From positions 1-9,127 of the forward strand of contig JADLDX010000510.1 of NCBI GenBank assembly GCA_020846515.1: DNA of 9,127 nt. The letters run 5' to 3'. Origin of the DNA: Pirellulaceae bacterium (GTDB lineage Bacteria; Planctomycetota; Planctomycetia; Pirellulales; Pirellulaceae). A model generated the notes under the pieces. That model ran no database searches, was not told the origin of the DNA, and was given only the letters and a program-made list of their open reading frames with translations. Shown here one piece after another: positions 1 through 7,700 of the stretch; the first letter of the stretch is position 1, and each line of letters starts with the position of its first letter. Position numbers and translations under genes: made by a program.

Positions 1-46
1 CAAGGCATGAAGCACTTCACTGCGAACTCGTCTGTGCGGCGCATGC

Positions 47-112
47 ACCCTCCCCGAAAATCTACGCTGAAGGCGTGATTTTCGACCCTCCCTAAGCTGC
101 GCTTGGGAGGGT
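47..112. repeat. Structured palindromic intergenic repeat (REP-like candidate)
   Basis: ACCCTCCC occurs at 47-54 and again at 85-92, and its reverse complement GGGAGGGT at 105-112 could pair with either copy; a separate A/T-rich-armed hairpin (55-84) sits between the two copies. This copy/hairpin/copy/antisense-copy layout is typical of dispersed intergenic palindromes. Only one copy is in this window, so dispersal cannot be shown here. Confidence 0.4.
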
Positions 113-143
113 TAGTTCGGTTGCTGCGCAGCAGCAAACTAAC
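55..143 (-). terminator. Three consecutive hairpins at the operon 3' end, possible terminator
   Basis: Three stems follow one another. (a) 55-67 pairs with 73-84 (one bulged base, 5-nt loop). (b) 85-97 pairs with 101-112, built from ACCCTCCC and GGGAGGGT with one bulged T and a 3-nt TGC loop. (c) 111-116 pairs with 138-143 and 121-127 with 131-137, with a 4-nt bulge. The DUF58 stop codon (139-141) lies inside stem (c). The position right after the last operon gene suggests transcript termination or 3'-end protection. No T-run follows any stem on the minus strand, so this is not a classical intrinsic terminator. Confidence 0.5.
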
Positions 144-1440
144 TTACCAAGCTCACGCATATCTCAGCGATCGAGGCTTCATCGAGCAGATGATGGACGC
201 CGATACGCTGGGCCATCAGGCGACCGACGGCATCGGTGTAGGCATCGTTGTCGTAGTTATTGACGATCGCTGAGACCGAGTAACCTTGTCGTTTCAACAT
301 GCCCAGGGCCAATGCCGCTGGCTCGTCAACTTGTTGCACAATGACCAGGACAGTGGCATGTCGCGATAGGCGACCCTGGATCTCGAACAGGAACTCAGGC
401 AGTTCCAGGCCATCGGTCCGTTCCAGTCGTGCCAAAGTCTTGTGCATGTACATGAAATGTTCCGCGCCACGACCTAGAGGGATCGTCACCGGTTGGAGGC
501 GTTCGCTCCGAGTCCGCATGGCGGAAGCTCGCTGAGCCGATGCTCGCGATTCGTACTCGCGCATCTGCTCTTCGGCCATGCGATCTACTGCGTCGCGTCC
601 ATTGCTGACCAAGCCGAACTGCTGTTGCATCTGCATCAGGGTATGGGCGATGGATGCTGCCGCCATAACGGCCAAATCACTCCTGATAGGCTCGTGGCGA
701 TCTGGATTGGACAAGCGGTGCAGATCAAGCACAAGTGTAGCACCAGCTACACTTGTCGGTTGATACTGCTTGCTCTGCAAAGTTCCGGTCCGCGCGGTGG
801 CGCGCCAATGTACACTGCGCATCGGATCGCCGCGTTCATATTTGCGAATCCCAGAAATCAATGTCGGGTCTTCCATCAATCGATAGGTGACGCGCACTTC
901 CCCTACCGGTCTTTGGCTGGCTATCTCATACCCGGCCAACGGAACGATTTTGGGTAAGACCAACAACGTTTCCGCTTTGGTGACAGTACGAAATCGTCGA
1001 TGCAAGCCAAACAAGTCACCCGTCTCAGCAATCAAGGGTCCAATCTGAAAATAACCGCGACGCAGGGCGGTAAGTCGGTATGAATGCAACTTCGTTTGTC
1101 GACTAGGTAAATAACACAATCGCAAATTGCTGCCTTCCAGTTGTAAAGCTGGCGGCGGCCCCAGCAGAGCCGCTCTAGGCACTGCGTCCTCCAGGAGCAT
1201 CCAGACGATAGGCCAACGATCCGTGTTCTCCAGTTTCAAACTGACCTGAATCGACTGCCCGATCTCCACCTCATACGCACTAGATTTGCGGCTCGCCTTG
1301 AGCGAATCAGCCCAGCGGCGCGACAAGGCCAGCGTTAACCAATAGACGGCGATCAAGACATAGGCGGCATACACCAACATGCTGGCACCAGTCAGCATGC
1401 CGATCAACAGCAAGAGTGCGATACCCGCCACCATTCGCAT
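139..1440 (-). CDS. DUF58 domain membrane protein
   Basis: 433 residues. Two adjacent hydrophobic segments at about residues 4-20 and 22-38 would anchor the protein in the cytoplasmic membrane. A beta-rich stretch (about 55-165) follows, then the DUF58 signature at about 197-224: GIRKYERGDPMRSVHW, then TARTGTLQSK, matching the family pattern G-x-R-x-Y-x-x-G-D-P-x-R-x-x-H-W. The C-terminal half (about 232-430) resembles the degenerate VWA-like fold of the family, with a hydrophobic strand TLVLDL at 235-240. The ATG is chosen because an in-frame TAA lies seven codons upstream (1459-1461); no good Shine-Dalgarno is seen. It is the last gene of the operon, 85 nt after the MoxR gene. DUF58 proteins are habitually encoded next to MoxR ATPases and are thought to act with them in assembling or maturing envelope complexes; the precise role here is unknown. 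The Arg/Gln-rich stretch at about 285-315 looks like a family-variable insert. The stop is TAG, inside a hairpin. Confidence 0.93.
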   Translation of the reverse strand: MRMVAGIALLLLIGMLTGASMLVYAAYVLIAVYWLTLALSRRWADSLKASRKSSAYEVEIGQSIQVSLKLENTDRWPIVWMLLEDAVPRAALLGPPPALQLEGSNLRLCYLPSRQTKLHSYRLTALRRGYFQIGPLIAETGDLFGLHRRFRTVTKAETLLVLPKIVPLAGYEIASQRPVGEVRVTYRLMEDPTLISGIRKYERGDPMRSVHWRATARTGTLQSKQYQPTSVAGATLVLDLHRLSNPDRHEPIRSDLAVMAAASIAHTLMQMQQQFGLVSNGRDAVDRMAEEQMREYESRASAQRASAMRTRSERLQPVTIPLGRGAEHFMYMHKTLARLERTDGLELPEFLFEIQGRLSRHATVLVIVQQVDEPAALALGMLKRQGYSVSAIVNNYDNDAYTDAVGRLMAQRIGVHHLLDEASIAEICVSLVS

Positions 1441-1472
1441 TTGGATTGTCAGTCTTTCTTACGATCTCAATG

Positions 1473-1544
1473 CCTGACGATACAGGGCTTCATAACGAAA
1501 TTGGGCTGCATAACGAAACAGGTCATCATAACGAAGCGGCCAGG
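1473..1544. repeat. 18-bp tandem repeat across the MoxR stop codon
   Basis: Plus-strand CATAACGAA recurs at 1491-1499, 1509-1517 and 1527-1535 with an exact 18-bp period. A degenerate fourth unit at 1473-1490 matches the 1509-1526 unit at about 13 of 18 positions. The last unit (1527-1544) is inside the MoxR 3' end; the others fill the gap before the DUF58 gene. On the minus strand each unit carries TTCGTTATG, giving the MoxR stop and closely spaced ATG codons. Confidence 0.8.
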
Positions 1545-2500
1545 CCGGTAGCATCGTTGGCTGACACGCTGGGCACAGCGATCTCCGATACGATTTCGTC
1601 CAAGACACTCTGGGTGGTCATCTTTCGCAAGCGACTCTCTGGCTTGAGAATCAAGCGATGCCCCATAACGGCCCCAACAACTTTTTTAACATCGTCTGGC
1701 AAGACATAGTTGCGTCCCAGCACAGCTGCCATGGCTTGCGAACTACGCAGCAGTGCAATCGAAGCGCGCGGACTGCCACCGAGCGCAAGTGCTTCGTGTG
1801 TGCGTGAATCGTGTACGATCTGCAACAGGTATTGGCGAACTTTAGGGTCGACATGCACATCGCGAACACTGCGCTGGGCTTCGATCAACTCCTGTGCTGT
1901 CGCCACCGGCTTGAGTTGGTCAATGGGGTGCTCGTGCTGCAACATGTCCAGCATCCGCGCCTCTTCATCCATCGAAGGATACCCAAGTGTGAACTTCATC
2001 AAGAAGCGGTCCAACTGCGCTTCGGGCAATTGAAACGTGCCTTCATGGTCGACAGGGTTTTGAGTAGCGATGACCAGGAACGGAGGTTTTAGGACATGGG
2101 TCACACCATCCACTGTCACACGTCCTTCGGCCATCGCTTCCAGCAAAGCGGCTTGCGTGCGCGGAGTCGTGCGATTGATTTCGTCGGCCAGTAGAATCTG
2201 CGTGAAGACCGGCCCAGGTCGAAATTCAAACTCGACCGTTTTCGGATTGAAGACCGATGCCCCCGTAATGTCAGACGGCAGCAAGTCGGGCGTGCATTGA
2301 ATGCGTTTGAATGTACAGCCCAAACTGAGCGCGAGCGCACGGGCAAGCATCGTCTTGGCTACGCCAGGCACATCTTCCAGCAGAATGTGCCCGCCCGAAA
2401 ACCAGGAAACCAGCGACAAGATGAGCTGCTTGCGTTTGCCAACTATGGCACGTTCGACATTGGCGATCAGCCGTTTCGACAAGTCATTGACTGCGGACAC
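1526..2500 (-). CDS. MoxR-family AAA+ ATPase
   Basis: 324 residues, the usual MoxR length. Visible motifs: Walker A-like LLEDVPGVAKT at 40-50 (K49/T50 bind phosphate; the first Gly of the P-loop is Asp43, common in this family), Walker B LLADEINR at 103-110, sensor 1 ATQNPV at 145-150, the LPEAQLDRF motif with candidate Arg finger R165 at 158-166, and sensor 2 GGSPRAS at 241-247. The C-terminal lid ends with the LPDDVKKV segment at 267-274. MoxR proteins are cytoplasmic ATP-driven chaperone-like remodelers that usually act on partners encoded beside them, here probably the DUF58 protein downstream. The start is GTG at 2498-2500, with a weak AAGG 11 nt upstream (2512-2515) and only 16 nt after the preceding stop; no in-frame ATG is seen nearby upstream. 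The gene ends in two consecutive TGA codons, the first lying in an 18-bp repeat. Confidence 0.96.
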   Translation of the reverse strand: MSAVNDLSKRLIANVERAIVGKRKQLILSLVSWFSGGHILLEDVPGVAKTMLARALALSLGCTFKRIQCTPDLLPSDITGASVFNPKTVEFEFRPGPVFTQILLADEINRTTPRTQAALLEAMAEGRVTVDGVTHVLKPPFLVIATQNPVDHEGTFQLPEAQLDRFLMKFTLGYPSMDEEARMLDMLQHEHPIDQLKPVATAQELIEAQRSVRDVHVDPKVRQYLLQIVHDSRTHEALALGGSPRASIALLRSSQAMAAVLGRNYVLPDDVKKVVGAVMGHRLILKPESRLRKMTTQSVLDEIVSEIAVPSVSANDATGLAASL

Positions 2501-2516
2501 TGGAGAAATCGCCTTA

Positions 2517-3620
2517 CTAACGTTGGAAAATAGGCAGCACCGTGCGGGGCATATTCAAAATGAGGCAGGCCATGGCCGTTCCATATTCACTGCTGTGAAA
2601 GTCAAACCAACCCTGTTTGTCCGTCTTCAGTTGCAACAAAATCCGCCGAAGCCGCAGATACCACTGCTTCCACTGATCGCCTCCGCGATGCCAAAAGGCT
2701 TGCACGGAGTAATAGTGTGCATAGTAAAAGAATGTTTCGCGCTGCAAGGATGAGCAAGCCGCAAAATTTTCTTGCAGATATTTTATAGCCGCATCAATCT
2801 CCGACGAATCATAGATGCCCGCGTTGTACAAAGCGACCACTGCGGCAGCGGTCAGCGGAAAACGACTCTGTCCGCCCGACCTTTGGTACATAAACCCGCC
2901 ATCCGGATTCTGACTGCGTCGGATGTAGTCGACAGCCCGGTCAATCGTCTCCTTGGCCACCCCAACACCCGCGTTGCGAGCCGCCCGCAGCGCCATCACC
3001 TGGCAAACCGTAACCGACAAATCGGCATCGGTCGGCCGTGGGTCGTAACGCCAACCGCCTTGGTTGTTCTGCGAGCGAACAATCAGGTCTACTGCTGCCG
3101 ACAATCTTGGGCGGACATCCAAGTCCGGGTCGGTGCCATGCAATTCGGCCAAAAACAGGGTAGCAAAACCATGCTCGTACATCGGACCATGACTGGTCGC
3201 CCCAGAGACAGTTAAAAACCCGCTCTCCTGAGAAGCAGCCAGCACATATTGACCAATTTTCTGGAGCCCTTCGCCCGCGCGACCGATGCCCGAACGCACT
3301 CCACGACTGAGCAACGCTAAACCAATCAGCGAACATACACCCACGTTGCGACCGTGATCGTTGCTAGAAAAACTGCCATCGGAGTTTTGATTTCGCAAGA
3401 GCAGTCCCAAACCAGATCGAATAGCGTTATCAACCTCCAACGTGTATAGATCATCGAAGTCCGACCGCGCGGGTAAATCTTCCGCCAGGCCAAGTTCGTC
3501 CAAGCAGCCACTGGCGGCGATCGAACCCAGGCCGAGGACCAGTGCCGAACGCTTGGCGAATAAACGGCGCGTCACCCGAAAGTCTATTTGTTTCGGCAAC
3601 TCTTGGTGGTGCGTGCTCAT
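2517..3620 (-). CDS. Prenyltransferase/squalene-cyclase-fold toroid lipoprotein, Tat-type signal
   Basis: 367 residues. The N-terminus has a twin-arginine-like motif TRRLFAK (17-23), a short hydrophobic core (26-37) and a lipobox-like AASGC with Cys39, so it is probably exported folded and lipid-anchored. The mature part has repeated QW-like motifs of the prenyltransferase/squalene-oxidase alpha-toroid: QNSDGSF (78-84), QESGF (131-135), QNNQGGW (184-190), QNPDGGF (237-243) and KQGWF (335-339). The length is about half that of a complete squalene-hopene cyclase (around 630 residues), consistent with a single toroid. Where class II cyclases have the catalytic DxDD motif, this protein reads DADL (198-201), so cyclase activity is doubtful; a structural or binding role is likelier. 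It overlaps the preceding stop by ATGA, implying translational coupling. The fold call is fairly sure; the function is unknown. Confidence 0.85.
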   Translation of the reverse strand: MSTHHQELPKQIDFRVTRRLFAKRSALVLGLGSIAASGCLDELGLAEDLPARSDFDDLYTLEVDNAIRSGLGLLLRNQNSDGSFSSNDHGRNVGVCSLIGLALLSRGVRSGIGRAGEGLQKIGQYVLAASQESGFLTVSGATSHGPMYEHGFATLFLAELHGTDPDLDVRPRLSAAVDLIVRSQNNQGGWRYDPRPTDADLSVTVCQVMALRAARNAGVGVAKETIDRAVDYIRRSQNPDGGFMYQRSGGQSRFPLTAAAVVALYNAGIYDSSEIDAAIKYLQENFAACSSLQRETFFYYAHYYSVQAFWHRGGDQWKQWYLRLRRILLQLKTDKQGWFDFHSSEYGTAMACLILNMPRTVLPIFQR

Positions 3621-4750
3621 TTTGCCAGCGCCCGATAATAGGCTTCAATCTCTTCGCGATATCCTGGCAGAAAACGTTCAACCATGCGGGATTGCATTTG
3701 TTCGCGCACGCGCTCCGGCAGGCTCCCCCAAGCACTGCGTTGCAGAGCAGCCGGGTCATTCAAGTCCACCACAATTTGGCGAGCCTGCTTGGAACCGGTT
3801 CCAGGTTGACTGACACGCCCATCTTGGCCGGTCGAATCCTGGCTTCCTTCTTGATCATTACTTGGGTCATCGCTTTGGCCCTCAGAAGGCTGAGCGGCGG
3901 AGTTGTTTGGCGAACGATCGGACGGACTGCTGGGCTTATCCGCAGAGGACCGGTCAGATGCCCGACGGTCTGGCGACTGATTATTGGCAGACGGACTGAG
4001 GGAGTTGGGCGGCAGAGCAGACGACTGCGTGCGATTGCTTGCGTTCCCTGGCGTGCTAGAGGAATTGTTGGAGCTTGAATTGTTTGGGTCTGAAGTGCTT
4101 TGATCTGAGTTGCTTTGGTCTGAATTACTTTGGTCTGAATTACTTTGACTGGAATTATTCTCTGAATCGGCCCGTTGCTCCAGTTGGCCAATCAGGTCAT
4201 CTAACCGAGCCACGATATCGCGTTGCAAACCCTGAGTCTTCACCAGCTCGGTGCGTGTGCGCAAACGCGCCGCCGCCGTGCTCATACCTAACTGCACTTC
4301 AGTCAGGGGATCTAAGGGCGGCTCGCCTATGTCTTCACCCGAGGTGCGTTTCGACGAATCGCTGGCAGGTTGAGATGTTGACTCGATCGCAGGCTGGCTC
4401 GACTTAGGCTCTACCTGTGCATTGCTTGGCTTCGCGCCGGACTTGGACGCTTTTGGATCGGGTTCGTTTTTGGCAGGCTCTTGCAACAAATCGAGCAGCC
4501 CCTCGGTCAGATCGCGCTGCGTCGCGGGTGCTGGTGGTGCTGGCGTAATCGGTGCTGGCGAAACTGGTGCTGGCGTAACTGGTGCTGCCGGACTTGATAC
4601 TGCAGGTGTATCTGCGGGACGTGCAGACAACTGCTGGCCGTGAACACTGTCCGCCCGTATTGCAAACAATAAGGTAAGCGTCAAGATCGAGTTGAGTATC
4701 GGCGTTGAAATGCGCATGTGAAAGTGCGGGGGTGAGTTGCCCAGGGTCAT
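3617..4750 (-). CDS. Secreted low-complexity protein with conserved-looking C-terminal motif (unknown function)
   Basis: 377 residues; I do not recognise a named family. A signal-peptide-like segment has a hydrophobic core at about 18-31 and a possible cleavage after VHG (36-38); starting at Met12 would give a more typical signal peptide, but Met1 is kept because it overlaps the preceding stop by ATGA. Next comes a Pro/Ala stretch (49-76) made of VTPAP/VSPAP/ITPAP units, a charged stretch, then a short amphipathic helical segment (about 148-195: LTEVQLGMSTAAARLR and onward to LDDLIGQLEQR). A long Ser/Asn/Asp-rich disordered region (196-320) starts with five SNSDQ-like units. The compact C-terminus (325-377) contains VVDLNDPAALQRSAWGSLPE and ends in FLPGYREEIEAYYRALAK; a W-G-x-L-P...YY-R-x-L-A ending of this type recurs in planctomycete envelope operons as I remember them, not checked. 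The likely location is periplasmic or surface, possibly a linker binding its operon partners through the C-terminal motif. Confidence 0.85.
   Translation of the reverse strand: MTLGNSPPHFHMRISTPILNSILTLTLLFAIRADSVHGQQLSARPADTPAVSSPAAPVTPAPVSPAPITPAPPAPATQRDLTEGLLDLLQEPAKNEPDPKASKSGAKPSNAQVEPKSSQPAIESTSQPASDSSKRTSGEDIGEPPLDPLTEVQLGMSTAAARLRTRTELVKTQGLQRDIVARLDDLIGQLEQRADSENNSSQSNSDQSNSDQSNSDQSTSDPNNSSSNNSSSTPGNASNRTQSSALPPNSLSPSANNQSPDRRASDRSSADKPSSPSDRSPNNSAAQPSEGQSDDPSNDQEGSQDSTGQDGRVSQPGTGSKQARQIVVDLNDPAALQRSAWGSLPERVREQMQSRMVERFLPGYREEIEAYYRALAK
4085..4159. repeat. 15-bp coding tandem repeat (SNSDQ units)
   Basis: Five 15-bp units encode SNSDQ-like pentapeptides (residues 198-222 of the secreted low-complexity protein). 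The units at 4115-4129 and 4130-4144 are identical at all 15 bases; the others differ by a few substitutions. The identical pair suggests recent slippage, so copy number may vary between strains. Length changes of 15 bp keep the reading frame. Confidence 0.85.
4527..4591. repeat. 15-bp coding tandem repeat (Pro/Ala linker)
   Basis: Units beginning GGTGCTGGCG start at 4536, 4551 and 4566 with a 15-bp period, plus a partial unit on each side. On the minus strand they encode VTPAP, VSPAP and ITPAP in the Pro/Ala linker that follows the signal peptide, probably an extended periplasmic spacer. Confidence 0.8.
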
Positions 4751-7700
4751 TTTAAGTCTCGAATGATTTTCTCGGCTTGTTCGGCCAAGGCCTGCTGTTG
4801 ATCGGCAAGCCGTGCAAACTCTGGATCGGATTGCTCAAGACCTTGCTCCAGCAAACGATCCGTTCGCAAATTGATCATCGTCTGCACTTCGCGAAGCAGT
4901 TTCAAACTGGCCAGCGCTGGCCGCCTTTTGTTCGGATCCTGAGTAGATCGTTGGTCCTGCGTCGGGTCACTTTTGGGGTTATCTGAGTTTGAATCTGGAT
5001 CGGTGGCGTCGGGCGATACGGGTTTCGAATTCAGAGCGATCTCGGCAGCTCGCAGCAAGTCGAGCGTCATTTCGGCACTGGAGAGCGCTTCCGGGCGAAC
5101 TCGCTGTCGTTCGAGCGCCGCTACCGTTCTGGCCAACTCCTCGTCGCATTGATTGAGCAGCCAATCAAATGTATCGAGAGCTTCTGTCGGATGAGCATTG
5201 TCCTGTCCCGTTCCGGTCTGATTCGCGGTGCTTTCGATAGCCTGGTTGCTCAACCGATGGCGAGCTTGAAGTTGTTGGCGAATTTGCTCCTCTGTCGCAG
5301 CGGCTTCGCGCAGTTGTTTTGACCATACTTCTCGAGTTACGTCCGACGCGATGTTTGGCTCTGGCTGGGTCGGCTGTGGATCGGCTAATTGCTTCAGTCG
5401 TTCTACCACGGGCTCTTGGCGTTTGGCCAGATCGGAAACCAAGCCTCGCAAATCCAGCATCTGTTGCTCGGCCAACTGCTGCTCAAGTTGCTCAGCGCGT
5501 TGCTGTGCATTGCGTTGAGCTTCGACGAGTTGATCGGTGGCGTCTTGAGCGCTTTGACTTGCCTCGCTGAGTTCTCGATCAGAAGCTTGTTGGCTTGCGC
5601 GCTGGGCGGCCGCCTGAGCGGACTCGAGCGACTGGATCAGGCGTTGGCTCGAAGACTCTCGAGCTTGCTGGGCGATGCTTTCCACACGTTTGGCCAATTC
5701 CGCTTGCTGCCTGGCCAGATCTGCCGTTTCGCTGATATCAGCGTTAGAGGTCTGGGCGCGCTTCAATTGACCAGTCATCTCGCCTTGCTGGTCGACCAAC
5801 GTCCGCAATTGCTCGGCGATTTCTTGGAGGTTCTCTGAACTGGACGCCAGATTACCACCGTCGCGAGCGCGGAAATGACTGGCGACACGTTCAAGTGACT
5901 CAGCCACCAAACGCTGTGTCTTGACGGCATCGGACAACTGTTCAGCTTCGACCAATTCGGCGGCTTGTCGCATTTGATCAGCGACCCGCTGGTCGACGAA
6001 AGATGTTTTGGCGGCTTGCAACACGGCGCGGGCATTCGTATCGAGCGCTGTATCCAAATCAGCGGACTCACTATTACCAGCTGGGTTATTGGCCGGATCC
6101 TCTGGTGGTGTAGACGGTGGGCTGCTAGTGGAAGACGTCTCCAGTTTTTGACCTAGTTTATTGATCAGGTCTTCAACAGACCGCGCGAGGCTTTGTTGAT
6201 CGGAACGCACACCGACGCGTTTACCGGAAGTCTGTTTGCTACGCGGATCGATGACTTGTTCGATCTGTAAACGCTGCGTTTCCGCCAGGAGTGAGTCTTG
6301 CTGGGTGGCGAGTTCTTGGATCTGCTTGTGTACATCGGCTAACGACTCGGCAGCAGCCACGGAATTAACCAGGCGCGCCAACTGATCCGTGACCCGTTGA
6401 TGTGACTGGGCGGCACGATTCAGTTGATCGATGGCGGCGGGCAGCGAACCGGTATCCGTTTCGGCCTGACGCAGCAAACGCTCGGCTTCGTCCAATGATT
6501 TAAGCGCCGGTTCCAATGATTCGGATTGCAATTGCTGGATTTGCTGGCTCAACTGCCCTGACTCTTCGGCCAAATTCGAATCGGCCAGTGCGTTACGCGA
6601 CAACTGCTGCTGCAACTGGTTCAGTTCGTTCAGCAAACTGCGTGGTCCGCTGGTCAAGGTTTCGGCTACGCTTTGCTCAAGCTGTCGAACATTGGACAAC
6701 GCATCGACCTGCGATTGTTCCACTTGTTCCGTTTGTCGAACGATGTTCCGCGTGCGATCGATCGCTTGCTGGTTGCGCTTCTGCGACTCCAACAATTGTC
6801 GCAACGGCCCAAAGGTCTCGGCTTGCTTGGCTTGCAACTGAGCCAACACGGCTTGTTCGTCTTGGATCTGAAGAGTTTGCGGCAAACTTCGGGCTGTCTG
6901 ACCGGCCGTGTCGCGAGCTTCCATTTCCACCGTGACCGATTCACCAGCGACCAAACGCAGATCGGCAGCTTGCCAAATAGTTGATATATCAACTTGTTTC
7001 GAGGGCAAGTCGAGTGCGTCGGCGGTGGTTGGAGTGACTGCTGTGGTTGACGAAGCCTCAGCACTAGCGGCCGGTGGACTGGTTGTCGAAGGAGCGGCGC
7101 GTTGCCATAGCGTTTGGCGAATTGGGTTTGACGCAGCATCCCGGCTGGCGCTGCCGCTACTCTCCGCGCGCACGATCAAGGTAACTTCGACCAAACCCAA
7201 GTCGTCGCTGGCCTGACCGACAATTGGCAGCACCGCTTGTCGTGTAATGATCTGTGGTTCGATCGGTACTAGCGTAAGCGTAGGCTCACGGTCGCGGATG
7301 ATACGAATCGTCCACACATGGTCATCGCGAACAACTAACCCATCAATGGTTTCCAGCGATAACTGCCAGCTTCGATCTTGCTCTAAGCTCGAATTGACGT
7401 CGCCGCTAGCGAACAACTGAAAACTCTGCCCGTCACTGGCGACCTGTGCGTCCCAGGCGGACAGGCCCGGTATGGGATCCGTTACAGCTTGATTGTTGGA
7501 CGACACACGCGTTCCAGGTGTAGTGCTGGTCGTGGCGATCGGTATCGCCTTCACGGAGCGCACGGGCGCATCAAACCGGCCGTGAAACGAGACTTCCGAT
7601 CCACTCAGTACCTCTATGCGCTGTCCTACAAGTCGAGCCCCTGTTTGGCCAGAATAGGCCGGTGGTTGGACATTAAAGTGATGTTCAACCAGGTCCGGTA

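Noticed and set aside
493..957. Plus-strand 154-residue open frame
   Set aside because: Antisense to the clear DUF58 coding sequence, with no recognisable domain; a shadow frame.
1473..1544. CRISPR-like array
   Set aside because: The 18-bp period leaves only 9 bp between 9-bp conserved cores, far too short for CRISPR repeats and spacers; it is a simple tandem repeat.
1416..1709. Plus-strand 97-residue open frame with a hexapeptide repeat (TGLHNE-like units)
   Set aside because: It is antisense to the MoxR 3' end and the DUF58 5' end, and its peptide repeat is just the 18-bp DNA repeat read in the other direction. No ribosome binding site or family similarity is seen.
3542..4078. Plus-strand 178-residue open frame
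   Set aside because: Antisense to the toroid protein start and the low-complexity region of the secreted protein; the composition reflects the Ser-rich repeats on the other strand.
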